A stretch of DNA of 64,000 bases from NCBI RefSeq assembly GCF_003014555.1, contig NZ_PYGE01000001.1, positions 124,001 to 188,000 of the forward strand, read 5' to 3'. This stretch comes from Haloactinopolyspora alba. Its GTDB lineage: Bacteria > Actinomycetota > Actinomycetes > Jiangellales > Jiangellaceae. Below, in pieces: positions 55,650 to 64,000 of this stretch (position 1 is its first letter; the number at the start of each line of letters is the position of its first letter). The position numbers and the translations under genes were made by a program. Under the pieces are notes generated by a model. That model worked only from the letters and a program-made list of their open reading frames with translations. It did no database searches and was not told the DNA's origin.

Positions 55650-57056
55650 GTGGCGTATTCCGAGGGCGTCCGGCTCGCCGAGCCGCCGACCGTCGACCGC
55701 ATCCACCAGCACCATCCCGCACCAGCCACCGGCACCGCAGACGAGCTCTTCGAGCGGCAGCGCCGCCGCGAGTCCTCGGCCCGTTCGTATCCACGACGGC
55801 TGCCGGTCGCGCTGGTCGAAGGGTCCGGATCGACCGTGCGCGACCGGCACGGCACCGCCTACATCGACTGCCTGGCCGGGGCGGGCGCCCTGGCACTGGG
55901 TCACCATCACCCGGTCGTCGTCGAGGCCATCCGCAGCGTCCTCGACGACGGCGCGCCGCTGTCGACGCTCGACCTCCCGTCACCCACGCGGGACCGTTTC
56001 GTCGAGACGCTGTTCGACGCGCTGCCCGAGCCGATGCGCACCGGCAAACTGCTGATCTGCGGTCCCACCGGCGCGGACGCCGTCGAGGCCGCCGTCAAGC
56101 TCGCCCGCACCGCCACGGCGCGCTCCGGCGTGCTCGCCTTCGGCGGCGCCTACCACGGCATGACACAGGGCACGCTGGCGCTGACCGGCCGCCGCTCCGC
56201 GAAGGAGGCACTCGGTCCGCTGCTCGGCGAGGTCCACCACCTGCCGTTCCCCACGACGTACCGCTCCCCCTTCGGCGCCGACGACACGGCGGCCGTCGCG
56301 GCGCGCCTGGTCGAATGGGCGCTGACCGACGACCACAGCGGCATCGCGGCGCCCGCGGCCGCCGTCGTCGAACCCGTCCAGGGCGAGGGCGGCGTGCACC
56401 CGATGCCGCCGGCCTTCGCCTCCGCGCTGCGCCGCAGCACCCGCGCGGCCGGCACCGTCCTCGTCGCCGACGAGGTGCAGACCGGCCTGGGCCGCACCGG
56501 CACGTTGTGGGCCGGCGACGCGGTCGGCCTCGACCCGGACGTGCTCGTGCTCTCCAAGGCGATCGGCGGCGGCCTGCCGCTCGCCGTCGTCGTCCACCAC
56601 GGTGAGCTCGACGGCTGGCCGGCCGGTTCGCACGCCGGGACGTTCCGCGGCAGCACGCCGGCGCTGGCGGCGGGTGCGGCCACCATCCGTGAGGTGCGCC
56701 GGGCCGGGCTGGCCGAGCACGCCGCGGATGTCGGGCACCGGCTCACGACCGGGCTGCGGACGGTCTCCGCCGGCGACGCGCGTGTCGGCGACGTCCGCGG
56801 CCGCGGGCTGATGCTCGGCGTCGAGATGGTCGACCCGGACACCGCCGACCCCGACGGGGTCCCGCTGCCCGACGGGGCGCTGGCGGCGCGGGTTCAGGCG
56901 GAGATGCTGGGCCGTGGGGTGATCGTCGAGGTCGGCGGTGCAGCGGACGCCGTGGTGCGGTTCCTGCCGCCACTCGTGCTCACCGCCGCCGAGGCGGACC
57001 AGGTCGTCGACGCGTTCGGGGCGGCGTTGCGTGCCACCCGCGGAGGCCTCGGGTGA
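55650..57056 (+). CDS. rhbA-like: Diaminobutyrate-2-oxoglutarate aminotransferase (RhbA-like)
   Basis: The 468-residue class-III aminotransferase has GPTGADAVEAAVKLAR and FGGAYHGMTQGTLALTG. The PLP-binding Lys lies near residue 302 in LVLSKAIGGGLPLAVV after DEVQTGLGRTG. In this neighbourhood it is expected to convert aspartate semialdehyde plus glutamate to L-2,4-diaminobutyrate, the first step to 1,3-diaminopropane. AAGGA lies ten bases before the GTG start. It is first in a six-gene operon and overlaps the decarboxylase gene by 4 bp. Confidence 0.88.
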   Translation: MAYSEGVRLAEPPTVDRIHQHHPAPATGTADELFERQRRRESSARSYPRRLPVALVEGSGSTVRDRHGTAYIDCLAGAGALALGHHHPVVVEAIRSVLDDGAPLSTLDLPSPTRDRFVETLFDALPEPMRTGKLLICGPTGADAVEAAVKLARTATARSGVLAFGGAYHGMTQGTLALTGRRSAKEALGPLLGEVHHLPFPTTYRSPFGADDTAAVAARLVEWALTDDHSGIAAPAAAVVEPVQGEGGVHPMPPAFASALRRSTRAAGTVLVADEVQTGLGRTGTLWAGDAVGLDPDVLVLSKAIGGGLPLAVVVHHGELDGWPAGSHAGTFRGSTPALAAGAATIREVRRAGLAEHAADVGHRLTTGLRTVSAGDARVGDVRGRGLMLGVEMVDPDTADPDGVPLPDGALAARVQAEMLGRGVIVEVGGAADAVVRFLPPLVLTAAEADQVVDAFGAALRATRGGLG

Positions 57057-58567
57057 GCGTCGGCACGCACCACACCCCCGCACGACCGCCCGGCACCACC
57101 GACCACCAGCATCCGCTCTTCCTCGACGGGACCGCCGCCTCGCACGCCGCCCTGTGCCGGGCTGTCGACGCCGTGCTCGACGCGATCACGGCCACCGACT
57201 CCCGAGGGCCGTTCCCGGCCGAGTCGCCGGAGATCCTGCACGCGTCGATCGCGGCGACCGACTGGCTGCCGGCCAGTGGGGTGCCTCTCGAGCAGGTGGT
57301 CGGCGAGGTGAGCCGCGACGTGCTCGCCCGCGGCGCTCGCGTGGGCGATCCGCGCTGCGCGGCACACCTGCACCCGCCGACGTTGCTCACGGCGTCGGCC
57401 GCCGAGCTGGCCATCGCCACCACGAACCAGTCGATGGACTCCTTCGACCAGGCGCCCGCGGCGACCTACGCCGAGGATCACCTGATCACGCGGCTGGCCG
57501 GCCTGCTCGGACTGCCGACGGACGCGACCGGGGTGCTCACCTCCGGCGGCACCGCGTCCAACCTGCTGGGCCTGCTGCTGGCCCGGGAACGCGCCGCGGC
57601 CGGCCCCGCCGGCAGCGCCCTGCCCGCGACGGCGCGACGGTGGCGCATCCTGGCCTCGTCGGCGGCACACATGAGCATCCGGCAGGCAGCCGCCGTGCTG
57701 GGACTCGGCCGCGACGCCGTCGTCGCCGTCGACACCGACCATGCCGGCCGGATGAACCCCATCGCGCTCGACCGCACCATCGAGAAGCTGCACGACGACG
57801 GCGCGGTGCCGATCGCCGTCGTCGGCACCGCCGGCACGACGGACACCGGCGCCGTCGACCCGCTGGACGCGCTCGCCGAACGGGCCTGCCGGCATCGGCT
57901 GTGGTTCCACGTCGACGCGGCCGTGGGCTCCGCGCTGGCGCTCAGCAACCGGCTGCGTCCGATGCTCGACGGGCTCGGCCGGGCCGACTCGGTCACCGCC
58001 GACCTGCACAAGCTGTGGTGGCAGCCGATCGGTGCCAGCGCGCTGCTGGTCCGCGATGCGGCGACGCTGGCCGGTGTCCGCGAGCCGGCCGACTACCTCA
58101 ACCGTGGCGAGCCGGACGGTGCCCTGGACCTGGCCGACCGGTCACTGGACACGTCGCGGCGCTTCGACGCGCTGAAGATCCTCGTGTCGCTGCGCTCCAC
58201 CGGACGCGAGCAGCTCGCGGCGATGGTCGAACACGTCGTCGACCTGGCCGGACGTGCCGCCGACTCGGTCCGTGCACATCCCGGCCTCGAGCTGGTGGCT
58301 CCCCCGCAGACCGTCACCGTGCTCTTCCGCTGCCGTGCCGACGGCCGGACCGACGACGGCCTCGACCAGCTCAACACCGCCGTTCAGCGGCACCTGCTCG
58401 CCACCGGCGAGGCGGTGATCGGCCGGACCCGCCACCGCGGCCGGACCGCGCTGAAGCTGACCCTCACCAACCCGATGACCGGGCACGACGACGTCGCCGC
58501 GCTGCTGGACACCATCGCGGCCGCGGGCGCGGGCATCGCCACGCCCACCGGAGGAACCACCACATGA
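57053..58567 (+). CDS. rhbB-like: L-2,4-diaminobutyrate decarboxylase (RhbB-like)
   Basis: The 504-residue group-II PLP decarboxylase has VLTSGGTASNLLGLLLAR, a PLP phosphate and Asp region (WFHVDAAVGSALAL) and the PLP-Lys near residue 320 in TADLHKLWWQPIGAS. By partnership with the aminotransferase it should make 1,3-diaminopropane. A lysine- or ornithine-decarboxylase role is possible, but no such pathway needs the aminotransferase. It overlaps its neighbours by 4 bp on both sides. Confidence 0.87.
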   Translation: MSVGTHHTPARPPGTTDHQHPLFLDGTAASHAALCRAVDAVLDAITATDSRGPFPAESPEILHASIAATDWLPASGVPLEQVVGEVSRDVLARGARVGDPRCAAHLHPPTLLTASAAELAIATTNQSMDSFDQAPAATYAEDHLITRLAGLLGLPTDATGVLTSGGTASNLLGLLLARERAAAGPAGSALPATARRWRILASSAAHMSIRQAAAVLGLGRDAVVAVDTDHAGRMNPIALDRTIEKLHDDGAVPIAVVGTAGTTDTGAVDPLDALAERACRHRLWFHVDAAVGSALALSNRLRPMLDGLGRADSVTADLHKLWWQPIGASALLVRDAATLAGVREPADYLNRGEPDGALDLADRSLDTSRRFDALKILVSLRSTGREQLAAMVEHVVDLAGRAADSVRAHPGLELVAPPQTVTVLFRCRADGRTDDGLDQLNTAVQRHLLATGEAVIGRTRHRGRTALKLTLTNPMTGHDDVAALLDTIAAAGAGIATPTGGTTT

Positions 58568-60378
58568 CCACCACCGCGGATCCGCCCGCGCCCGCGCAGG
58601 CACCGCCCCGCTCGCCCGGGCAAGCCGCCGAGGACGCCGGGACACGCGCCCTGCTCACCTGCTGGCTGCGCGAGACGTCCGGCTGGAGCATCCACCCCGC
58701 CGTCCCGGACGGCGCGCCGTCGACGATCACCGTGCCGCTGCCCCGCTGGGACGCCGAGCTGCTGGTGGGTGTGCGACGGCGGTCGGCGACGTTCCGCGAC
58801 GAGCTGGAGCTGCCGGTCCGTGTCCGGGTGAGCGACGCCGCGCCGCGTCCCGTCGGACTGTCGACGCTGACGGTGCTGCTCACCGACGCACTGGCCGACC
58901 ACCCGCGGGGCGCCGGGCACACCGACACGCTGCTGCGCCGGGTCCTGGACAGCGCGGACGCCGTCACCGACGACCTCACCACCAGGACCGGCGAGATCGA
59001 CCGGCTGTGGTCGGCCGCGCCGCTGACGTTCGCCCAGACCGAGCAGGCCCTGCTGCTGGGCCACCTGGCCCACCCCACGCCGAAGAGCCGTGGCGAGATG
59101 ACCGTGGCGCAGCGGCGCCGGTACGCGCCGGAGTCGGCGGCTTGCTTCCCGCTGCACTGGCTGGCCGTCGACGCCGGGCTCGTCCGTCACGCCAGCGCAA
59201 CGGGCACGCCCGCGCCGGAACTGGCCGAGCGGCTGCTGCGGGACGACCCCGCCACCGACGACGCCGCGCTCGACGCGACGATCCGCGCGGTCGGCGGCGA
59301 CCGGGTCCTGATGCCCGCGCATCCGTACGAGGCCGGCCATCTCGCCACCGATCCCGCGACGGCCGGGCTGTTCGACACCGGCGCGGTGGTGGACATCGGC
59401 GCCTGGGGTTCGCCGTACGCGGCGACCACCTCGGTGCGTACGGTCCACCGGCCGGACGCGCCGTGGCAGCTGAAGTTCTCGCTGCACGTGCGGGTGACGA
59501 ACTCGATGCGGGTGACGCTGCCGAAGGAGCTGGACCGCGCCGTCGAGGCGGGCCGGCTCGCGCACAGCGAGATCGGGCGGCGGGCCGCGGCGGCCGCGCC
59601 CCGGTTCCGGCTCGTCCAGGACCCCGCCTACCTCACGGTCGCGCCCGACGGCGCCGTCGCCGACGGGTTCTCGGTGCTGCTGCGCGAGAACCGGTGGCCC
59701 CCCGACGGCCCGCGCGACGTCAGCGCCGTCACCACGTTGTGCCAGGACCACCCGTACGGCGGCGACAGCCGGCTCGTCGCCCTGGTCCGCGCCGTCGCCG
59801 CCAGGGAAGGACGCGGCGAGGCCGACGTCGCCCGCGAGTGGTTCGCGCGCTTCGGCGACGTCGTCGTCCGTTCGCTGCTGCGGCTCTATCTGGACGTCGG
59901 GCTCTGCTTCGAGGCACACCAGCAGAACACCCTGGTCGAGCTGGACGGCGGCTGGCCGGTGCGCGGGGTGTACCGGGACAGCCAGGGCTACTTCCACCGT
60001 GAGGCCGCGCACGCCGACGTGACGGCGGTGCTGCCGGGCCTGGGCGAGGCGAGCGAGTCGATCTTCGCGGAGTCCCTGGCCGACGAGCGCCTCGTCTACT
60101 ACCTGTTCGTCAACCTCACCCTCGGGGTCGTCAACGCGCTCGGCGCGTGCATGGACGAGACGGTGCTGCTCGGCGATCTGCGGCGGATGCTGACGCAGGA
60201 ACGCGCGCAGGGCGGGCGCTACCCGGCCACGCTGCTCGACCGGCTGCTCGACGACGACCACTGGCCCTGCAAGGCGAACCTGCTGACCCGGGTGCACGAC
60301 ATGGACGAGCTGGCCGGCGACATCGCCACCCAGTCGGTCTACGTGCGCCTTCCGAACCCGCTGCGGGGGCTGCCGTGA
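58564..60378 (+). CDS. rhbC-like: IucA/IucC-family siderophore synthetase 1 (RhbC-like)
   Basis: The 604-residue NIS synthetase has the family hallmarks HPTPKSRGEM near residue 175, LMPAHPYEAGHL, AATTSVRTVHRP, LKFSLHVRVTNSMR and AHQQNTLVELDGG. It couples citrate, or its monosubstituted form, to an acetyl-hydroxy-diaminopropane arm with ATP. The order in the operon matches rhbC. It overlaps the decarboxylase stop (ATGA) and the acetyltransferase start (GTGA). Confidence 0.9.
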   Translation: MTTTADPPAPAQAPPRSPGQAAEDAGTRALLTCWLRETSGWSIHPAVPDGAPSTITVPLPRWDAELLVGVRRRSATFRDELELPVRVRVSDAAPRPVGLSTLTVLLTDALADHPRGAGHTDTLLRRVLDSADAVTDDLTTRTGEIDRLWSAAPLTFAQTEQALLLGHLAHPTPKSRGEMTVAQRRRYAPESAACFPLHWLAVDAGLVRHASATGTPAPELAERLLRDDPATDDAALDATIRAVGGDRVLMPAHPYEAGHLATDPATAGLFDTGAVVDIGAWGSPYAATTSVRTVHRPDAPWQLKFSLHVRVTNSMRVTLPKELDRAVEAGRLAHSEIGRRAAAAAPRFRLVQDPAYLTVAPDGAVADGFSVLLRENRWPPDGPRDVSAVTTLCQDHPYGGDSRLVALVRAVAAREGRGEADVAREWFARFGDVVVRSLLRLYLDVGLCFEAHQQNTLVELDGGWPVRGVYRDSQGYFHREAAHADVTAVLPGLGEASESIFAESLADERLVYYLFVNLTLGVVNALGACMDETVLLGDLRRMLTQERAQGGRYPATLLDRLLDDDHWPCKANLLTRVHDMDELAGDIATQSVYVRLPNPLRGLP

Positions 60379-60992
60379 CCCCGCCGCGGACGGTGCCCGC
60401 CCCCGCTCCGGAGCTGCCGCGTCGCGGCTGGTCGGTCACGTTGCCCGGCGCGACGACGGCGTTGACGTTCCGCCCGGCGAGGGCGGACGCGGACGCCGAG
60501 CTGATCCACGACTGGATGCACCGGCCGCACGTGGTGCCGTGGTGGCAGCTGGACCGGGCGCTGGACGGCATCCGCGCGTACCTGGACGGTCTGGAGCACC
60601 TGTGGCCGTGGGTGGTCAGCGCCGGCGACGTCGCCTTCGGCTACGTGGAGACGTACCGGGTCGCCGACGACCCGCTGGCGGCGGCGTACCCGGCCCTGCC
60701 CGGTGACGTCGGCTGGCACGTCCTGGTCGGCCCGCAGGAACAGCTGGGCACCGGCACGCCGCAGCTGCTCGCCCGGGTGACGCTCGCCGCGCTGCTCGGG
60801 CACGGCGACCGCGCGGTGTGCGAGCCGGACGTCCGCAACGCCCGGATGCTCGCGTTCTGCCGCGGCCTGGGGCTGCGACACGACGGCGAGATCGATCTGC
60901 CGGACAAGCGCGCGGCGCTGCTGACGTGCACCCGCGCCGAGTTCGACGCCCGCTGGCCCGGCGACCGTGCCGCCGTCGAAGGAGCGAGCTAG
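60375..60992 (+). CDS. rhbD-like: Siderophore N-acetyltransferase (RhbD/IucB-like GNAT)
   Basis: The 205-residue protein has the IucB-type segment IHDWMHRPHVVPWW, then HLWPWVVSAGDVAFGYVETY, PGDVGWHVLVGP and ARMLAFCRGLGLRHDGEIDL. These belong to the siderophore GNAT family that acylates N-hydroxy or free amines. It should acetylate the hydroxylated diaminopropane. The start is GTG 60375; it ends directly before the monooxygenase ATG. Confidence 0.88.
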   Translation: MTPPRTVPAPAPELPRRGWSVTLPGATTALTFRPARADADAELIHDWMHRPHVVPWWQLDRALDGIRAYLDGLEHLWPWVVSAGDVAFGYVETYRVADDPLAAAYPALPGDVGWHVLVGPQEQLGTGTPQLLARVTLAALLGHGDRAVCEPDVRNARMLAFCRGLGLRHDGEIDLPDKRAALLTCTRAEFDARWPGDRAAVEGAS

Positions 60993-62324
60993 ATGGACGA
61001 CCTCGACGTCGTGGGCGTCGGGCTGGGGCCGTTCAACCTCGGCCTGGCCGCCCTGCTCGAACCGGTCACCGACGTCCGCGCGGCGTTCTTCGAGGCCGCG
61101 CCGGAGTTCGCCTGGCACCCGGGGCTGATGCTGCCGGGAGCGACGCTGCAGGTGCCGTTCCTGGCCGACCTGGTGACGATGGCCGACCCGACCAGCAGGC
61201 ACTCGTTCCTCAACTACCTGCACGAACGCGGACGGCTGTACCGCTTCTACTTCTACGAGCGCTTCCACGTGCCGCGCCGCGAGTACGACGCGTACGCCCG
61301 CCGGGTCGCGGGCTCGCTGCCGGCGTGCCGGTTCGGCAGCCGCGTCGAGTCGGTGACCCCGACGGACGGCGGCTGGACGGTGGCGGTGCGCACGGCCGAC
61401 GGCTCGGTCGAGCACCACCGCACCCGGCACGTCGTGTTCGGTGTGGGCAGCCGGCCGTGGGTGCCGCGACCCGCGCGGCAGGATCTCGGCGCGGAGATCT
61501 TCCACTCGGCCGACTACCTGACGTACCGCGAGAAGGCGGTGACCGCCGACGCCGTCACGGTCGTGGGCTCGGGCCAGAGCGCCGGCGAGATCGTCGCCGA
61601 CCTGCTGGAGACCGGGCTGCACACCGGCATGAGCCTGGACTGGTTCACCCGGTCGCGCGGGTTCATGCCGATGGAGTACTCCAAGCTCGGCCTGGAGCAC
61701 TTCACGCCGGAGTACACCGCCCACTTCCACGGACTCGCGCCGCACGTGCGCGACGAGGTCCGCTCCGGACAGGACCTGCTGTACAAGGGGCTGTCGGCCG
61801 GCACCGGCGAACGCATCTACGACCTGCTCTACGAAGCCACGATCGACCACGACGATCCGCCCGTCACCTACGCCGGCGGCTGCGAGCTGCGCGCGGTCGA
61901 GCCGTCGCCGCAGCCGGGGCGGCGGTGGCGGCTGAGCTGGCACCACCGCGACGAGGGACGCACGTTCAGCCGCGACACCGACGTCGTGGTGCTGGCCACC
62001 GGTCACGTTGCCGCCGAACCGCCGATCGACGGCGCGCTGCTCGCCCGGGACCACGCCGGCCGCCCGATCATCGACGCCGGCTACCGGCTGGCGCTGGCCG
62101 ACGGCGCGCCGTCGACGCTGTTCGTCCAGAACGCCGAACTGCACACCCACGGCGTGGGCGCCCCCGACCTCGGCCTGGGCGCCCACCGCAACTCCGTCAT
62201 CGTCAACGCCCTGGCCGGCCGCTGCGTGTACCCGGAGCCGAGCCGCACCGTGTTCCAGCGCTTCGGCACCGCGGCGCTGGCCGACACCGCCGACGAGCCC
62301 GAACCCCTGGAGGACCCGGCATGA
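60993..62324 (+). CDS. rhbE-like: Siderophore amine N-monooxygenase (RhbE/IucD-like)
   Basis: The 443-residue flavoprotein has the FAD motif VGLGPFNLGLA near the N-terminus, WHPGLMLPGATLQVPFLADLV split by the family pattern, the NADPH motif VVGSGQSAGEIVADLL and VVLATGHV near the C-terminus. It N-hydroxylates the terminal amine of diaminopropane using NADPH and oxygen. The ATG follows the acetyltransferase stop with no gap; the preceding AAGGAGC is a good ribosome binding site. The stop overlaps the next ATG. Confidence 0.92.
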   Translation: MDDLDVVGVGLGPFNLGLAALLEPVTDVRAAFFEAAPEFAWHPGLMLPGATLQVPFLADLVTMADPTSRHSFLNYLHERGRLYRFYFYERFHVPRREYDAYARRVAGSLPACRFGSRVESVTPTDGGWTVAVRTADGSVEHHRTRHVVFGVGSRPWVPRPARQDLGAEIFHSADYLTYREKAVTADAVTVVGSGQSAGEIVADLLETGLHTGMSLDWFTRSRGFMPMEYSKLGLEHFTPEYTAHFHGLAPHVRDEVRSGQDLLYKGLSAGTGERIYDLLYEATIDHDDPPVTYAGGCELRAVEPSPQPGRRWRLSWHHRDEGRTFSRDTDVVVLATGHVAAEPPIDGALLARDHAGRPIIDAGYRLALADGAPSTLFVQNAELHTHGVGAPDLGLGAHRNSVIVNALAGRCVYPEPSRTVFQRFGTAALADTADEPEPLEDPA

Positions 62325-64000
62325 CATCCGATCGGCACGAGGCCGTCCACGACGCGCTGACGCGCGAGCGCTGGGTCGCGGCCAACCGCGAGCTCGTCGC
62401 CAAGATGGTCACCGAGCTCGTGTACGAGGAGGTCGTCTCACCGGAGATCGGCGACGACGGCACGCTGCGGTGGCCGCTGTCCTCCGGTGTGCTGACGGCG
62501 CACGCGACCCGCCGCGAACTGGGCTGGTGGCGGGTGGACGCCGGCTCGCTCGAGTGGAGTGAGGGCGAGCTGCCGGACGCGCCGGACCTGATGGCGCTGG
62601 TCCTGCGCGAGCACGGGGTCGACCCGTCGGTGACGGCGGGTGTGGTGGCGGAGATGTCCGCGACGGCGATGGCCGACGTGCTCCGGCGCGCCCGCGCACG
62701 GCCCGCCCACGAGCTGGTCGGCCTCGAGCCCGTGCAGGTCGAGAGCCAGCTGGGCGGGCACCCGTGGATCGTCGCGAACAAGGGCCGGGTCGGCTTCGAC
62801 GTCGACGACCTGCTCGCCTACGGCCCGGAGGGCGGCGGTCAGGTGCGGCTGACCTGGCTGGCAGCGGATCCGTCCGTCGCCGACAGCGTGACCGTGCCCG
62901 GGCTCGAGCACCGTGACCTGATCCGCGAGCAGGTGGGTGACGACGAGTTCGCGCGGCTGCGCTGCCGTGCCCAGCTCGGCGGGCTCGACCCGGACAGCTG
63001 CGTGTACCTGCCGGTGCACCCGTGGCAGTGGACGAACCGGATCATGCCGCTGCACGCGGGCGAACTGGCCCGCGGCGCGATGGTGCCGCTGGGCACCGGC
63101 GCCGCACGGTACCGCCCCCAGCTGGCGGTCCGGACGCTGACGGACGCCGACCACCCGGACCGTCGCTACCTCAAGCTGCCGGTGTCGATCCTCAACACGT
63201 CGGTGCACCGAGGGCTGCCGCGAGAGCGGACGCTGGCCGCGCCGGCACTGACCCAGTGGCTGGCCGGTGTCGTGGCCGCCGACCCGTTCCTGCGCGAGAC
63301 CGGCATGATCCTGCTCGGTGAGGTGGCCGGCGTGAGCGTGGCGCACCCGGCCTACGAGCGGATGCCCGGCGTGCCGTACCAGCACACCGAGATGCTGGGC
63401 GCCATCTGGCGCGAGCCCGTGCAGCCGTCGCTGCGCCCGGACGAGCGCGCCGTGTCGCTCGCCGCGCTGCTGCACGTCGACCCGGACGGCACGTCGTTCA
63501 CCGAGGCCCTGGTCGAGCGCAGCGGCCTGGATGCGACCGAATGGGTGCGGCGGCTGCATGAAGCCGTGCTGCCGCCGCTGCTGCACGTGCTGTACCGGTA
63601 CGGAGCGATGTTCTCGCCGCACGGGCAGAACTGCATGATCGTGCACCGCGACGGCGTTCCGACCCGGCTGGTGGTCAAGGACTTCGTCGACGACCTGGCG
63701 ATCTGCTCGGAGCTGTTGCCCGAGCACGACGGGTTGACGCCACAGGTGCGGTCGGCCCTCGCCGACGTGACCCTCGACCCGAAGACACTGCCGAAGTACC
63801 TGCAGAACGGGCTGCTGGTGTGCGTGTACCGCTACCTCGCCGAGATCACCGCGGAACGGCTGGGTGTGTCGGAGACGGCGTTCTGGGCGTCCGCACGGGC
63901 CGCACTGGCCGCGTACCAGGAGCGGTTCGGCACCGAGTTGGCCGACCGGTTCGCGCTGTTCGACCTGGAGACGCCGACGTTTCCGAAGCTGTGCCTGAAC
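62321..64000 (+). CDS. rhbF-like: IucA/IucC-family siderophore synthetase 2 (RhbF-like), cut by window edge
   Basis: The first 560 codons are present and the frame runs off the right edge. The protein has VESQLGGHPWIVANKGRVGF-like start of the core (HPWIVANKGRVGFDVDDL), VHPWQWTNRIMPLH, YLKLPVSILNTSVHRG, and the late SPHGQNCMIVHRDGVPTRL with VVKDFVDDL. It should attach the second hydroxamate arm to citrate. It overlaps the monooxygenase stop by 4 bp. Export or uptake genes, if in this operon, lie beyond the window. Confidence 0.9.
   Translation, partial: MTSDRHEAVHDALTRERWVAANRELVAKMVTELVYEEVVSPEIGDDGTLRWPLSSGVLTAHATRRELGWWRVDAGSLEWSEGELPDAPDLMALVLREHGVDPSVTAGVVAEMSATAMADVLRRARARPAHELVGLEPVQVESQLGGHPWIVANKGRVGFDVDDLLAYGPEGGGQVRLTWLAADPSVADSVTVPGLEHRDLIREQVGDDEFARLRCRAQLGGLDPDSCVYLPVHPWQWTNRIMPLHAGELARGAMVPLGTGAARYRPQLAVRTLTDADHPDRRYLKLPVSILNTSVHRGLPRERTLAAPALTQWLAGVVAADPFLRETGMILLGEVAGVSVAHPAYERMPGVPYQHTEMLGAIWREPVQPSLRPDERAVSLAALLHVDPDGTSFTEALVERSGLDATEWVRRLHEAVLPPLLHVLYRYGAMFSPHGQNCMIVHRDGVPTRLVVKDFVDDLAICSELLPEHDGLTPQVRSALADVTLDPKTLPKYLQNGLLVCVYRYLAEITAERLGVSETAFWASARAALAAYQERFGTELADRFALFDLETPTFPKLCLN

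Noticed and set aside
56938-60378. Open frame of 1146 codons ending in the first NIS synthetase
   Set aside because: The real start is the ATG at 58564, coupled to the decarboxylase. The earlier part is a wrong-frame reading of the decarboxylase.
58384-62327. Long minus-strand frames opposite the siderophore genes
   Set aside because: They are rich in Arg, Gly, Val and His, without motifs or ribosome binding sites, and are shadows of the operon.
1-64000. CRISPR arrays, rRNA genes and further tRNAs
   Set aside because: No regularly spaced repeats or rRNA-like conserved segments were seen. Only the tRNA-Lys at 48998-49069 folds as a tRNA.

Overview
The window is high-GC DNA from an actinomycete. 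The gene families (DUF2637, DUF4913, DUF6112, SCO6880-type, XRE/DUF5753, DUF6879), GC-rich third codon positions and frequent 4-nt ATGA/GTGA overlaps support this. The genus cannot be fixed from the sequence alone; a Streptomyces- or Jiangella-like lineage would fit. About three quarters of the window (position 1 to about 49,000) is one integrative and conjugative element (ICE), cut by the left window edge and ending on the right inside a tRNA-Lys(UUU) gene at 48998-49069. The rest is chromosome: a few housekeeping or accessory genes, then a hydroxamate siderophore operon cut by the right edge.

ICE layout. 1-1655: small zinc-ribbon and membrane proteins with a DUF2637 transfer protein (minus strand). 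2066-6237: a triple-zinc-finger protein overlapping a MobF (TrwC-like) relaxase-helicase. 6358-10200: accessory cargo made of a wHTH/PD-(D/E)XK-like protein, an unrecognised barrel-like protein and a Ser/Thr kinase. 10438-18108: DNA-processing genes (Prim-Pol primase, DUF4913, SSB, a giant DNA methylase-helicase overlapping a second small gene). 18182-21921: HTH regulators and small zinc proteins. 21953-24122: a transposon-like unit with MerR, SDR and a broken IS5-type transposase. 24308-29200: cargo (SGNH hydrolase, serine recombinase with DUF3800 protein, AT-richer secreted and membrane proteins). 29515-39625: the type IV secretion operons (HNH protein, VirD4, VirB4, SCO6880-like, pilin-like, lytic transglycosylase/NlpC-like, TrbL/VirB6-like, VirB8-like). 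39861-46853: regulators, replication/maintenance-type genes, an excisionase-like HTH, GntR, a TPR regulator, TrmO and HicBA. 47100-48896: a tyrosine integrase with an extra C-terminal GntR domain.

Nine intergenic sites share one motif, TGTGCGC-N9/10-CACCC-N5-GTGA. They are oriented toward the starts of most of the ICE's core operons: DUF2637, relaxase, SSB, methylase-helicase, both T4SS operons and some small genes. This looks like an element-wide promoter or operator motif and is the most interesting structural signal in the window.

Chromosomal part. After the tRNA come a DUF488 protein, an HSL-type esterase with a DinB-like protein, an ArsR-type regulator divergent from a BBE-type FAD oxidoreductase, and a secreted M14 carboxypeptidase. 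A near-consensus DmdR/IdeR iron box at 55596-55614 precedes a six-gene operon (aminotransferase, decarboxylase, IucA/IucC, acetyltransferase, N-hydroxylase, IucA/IucC) in the same order as rhizobactin rhbABCDEF. It is predicted to make 1,3-diaminopropane, acetylate and hydroxylate it, and attach two copies to citrate, giving a schizokinen/rhizobactin-like siderophore.
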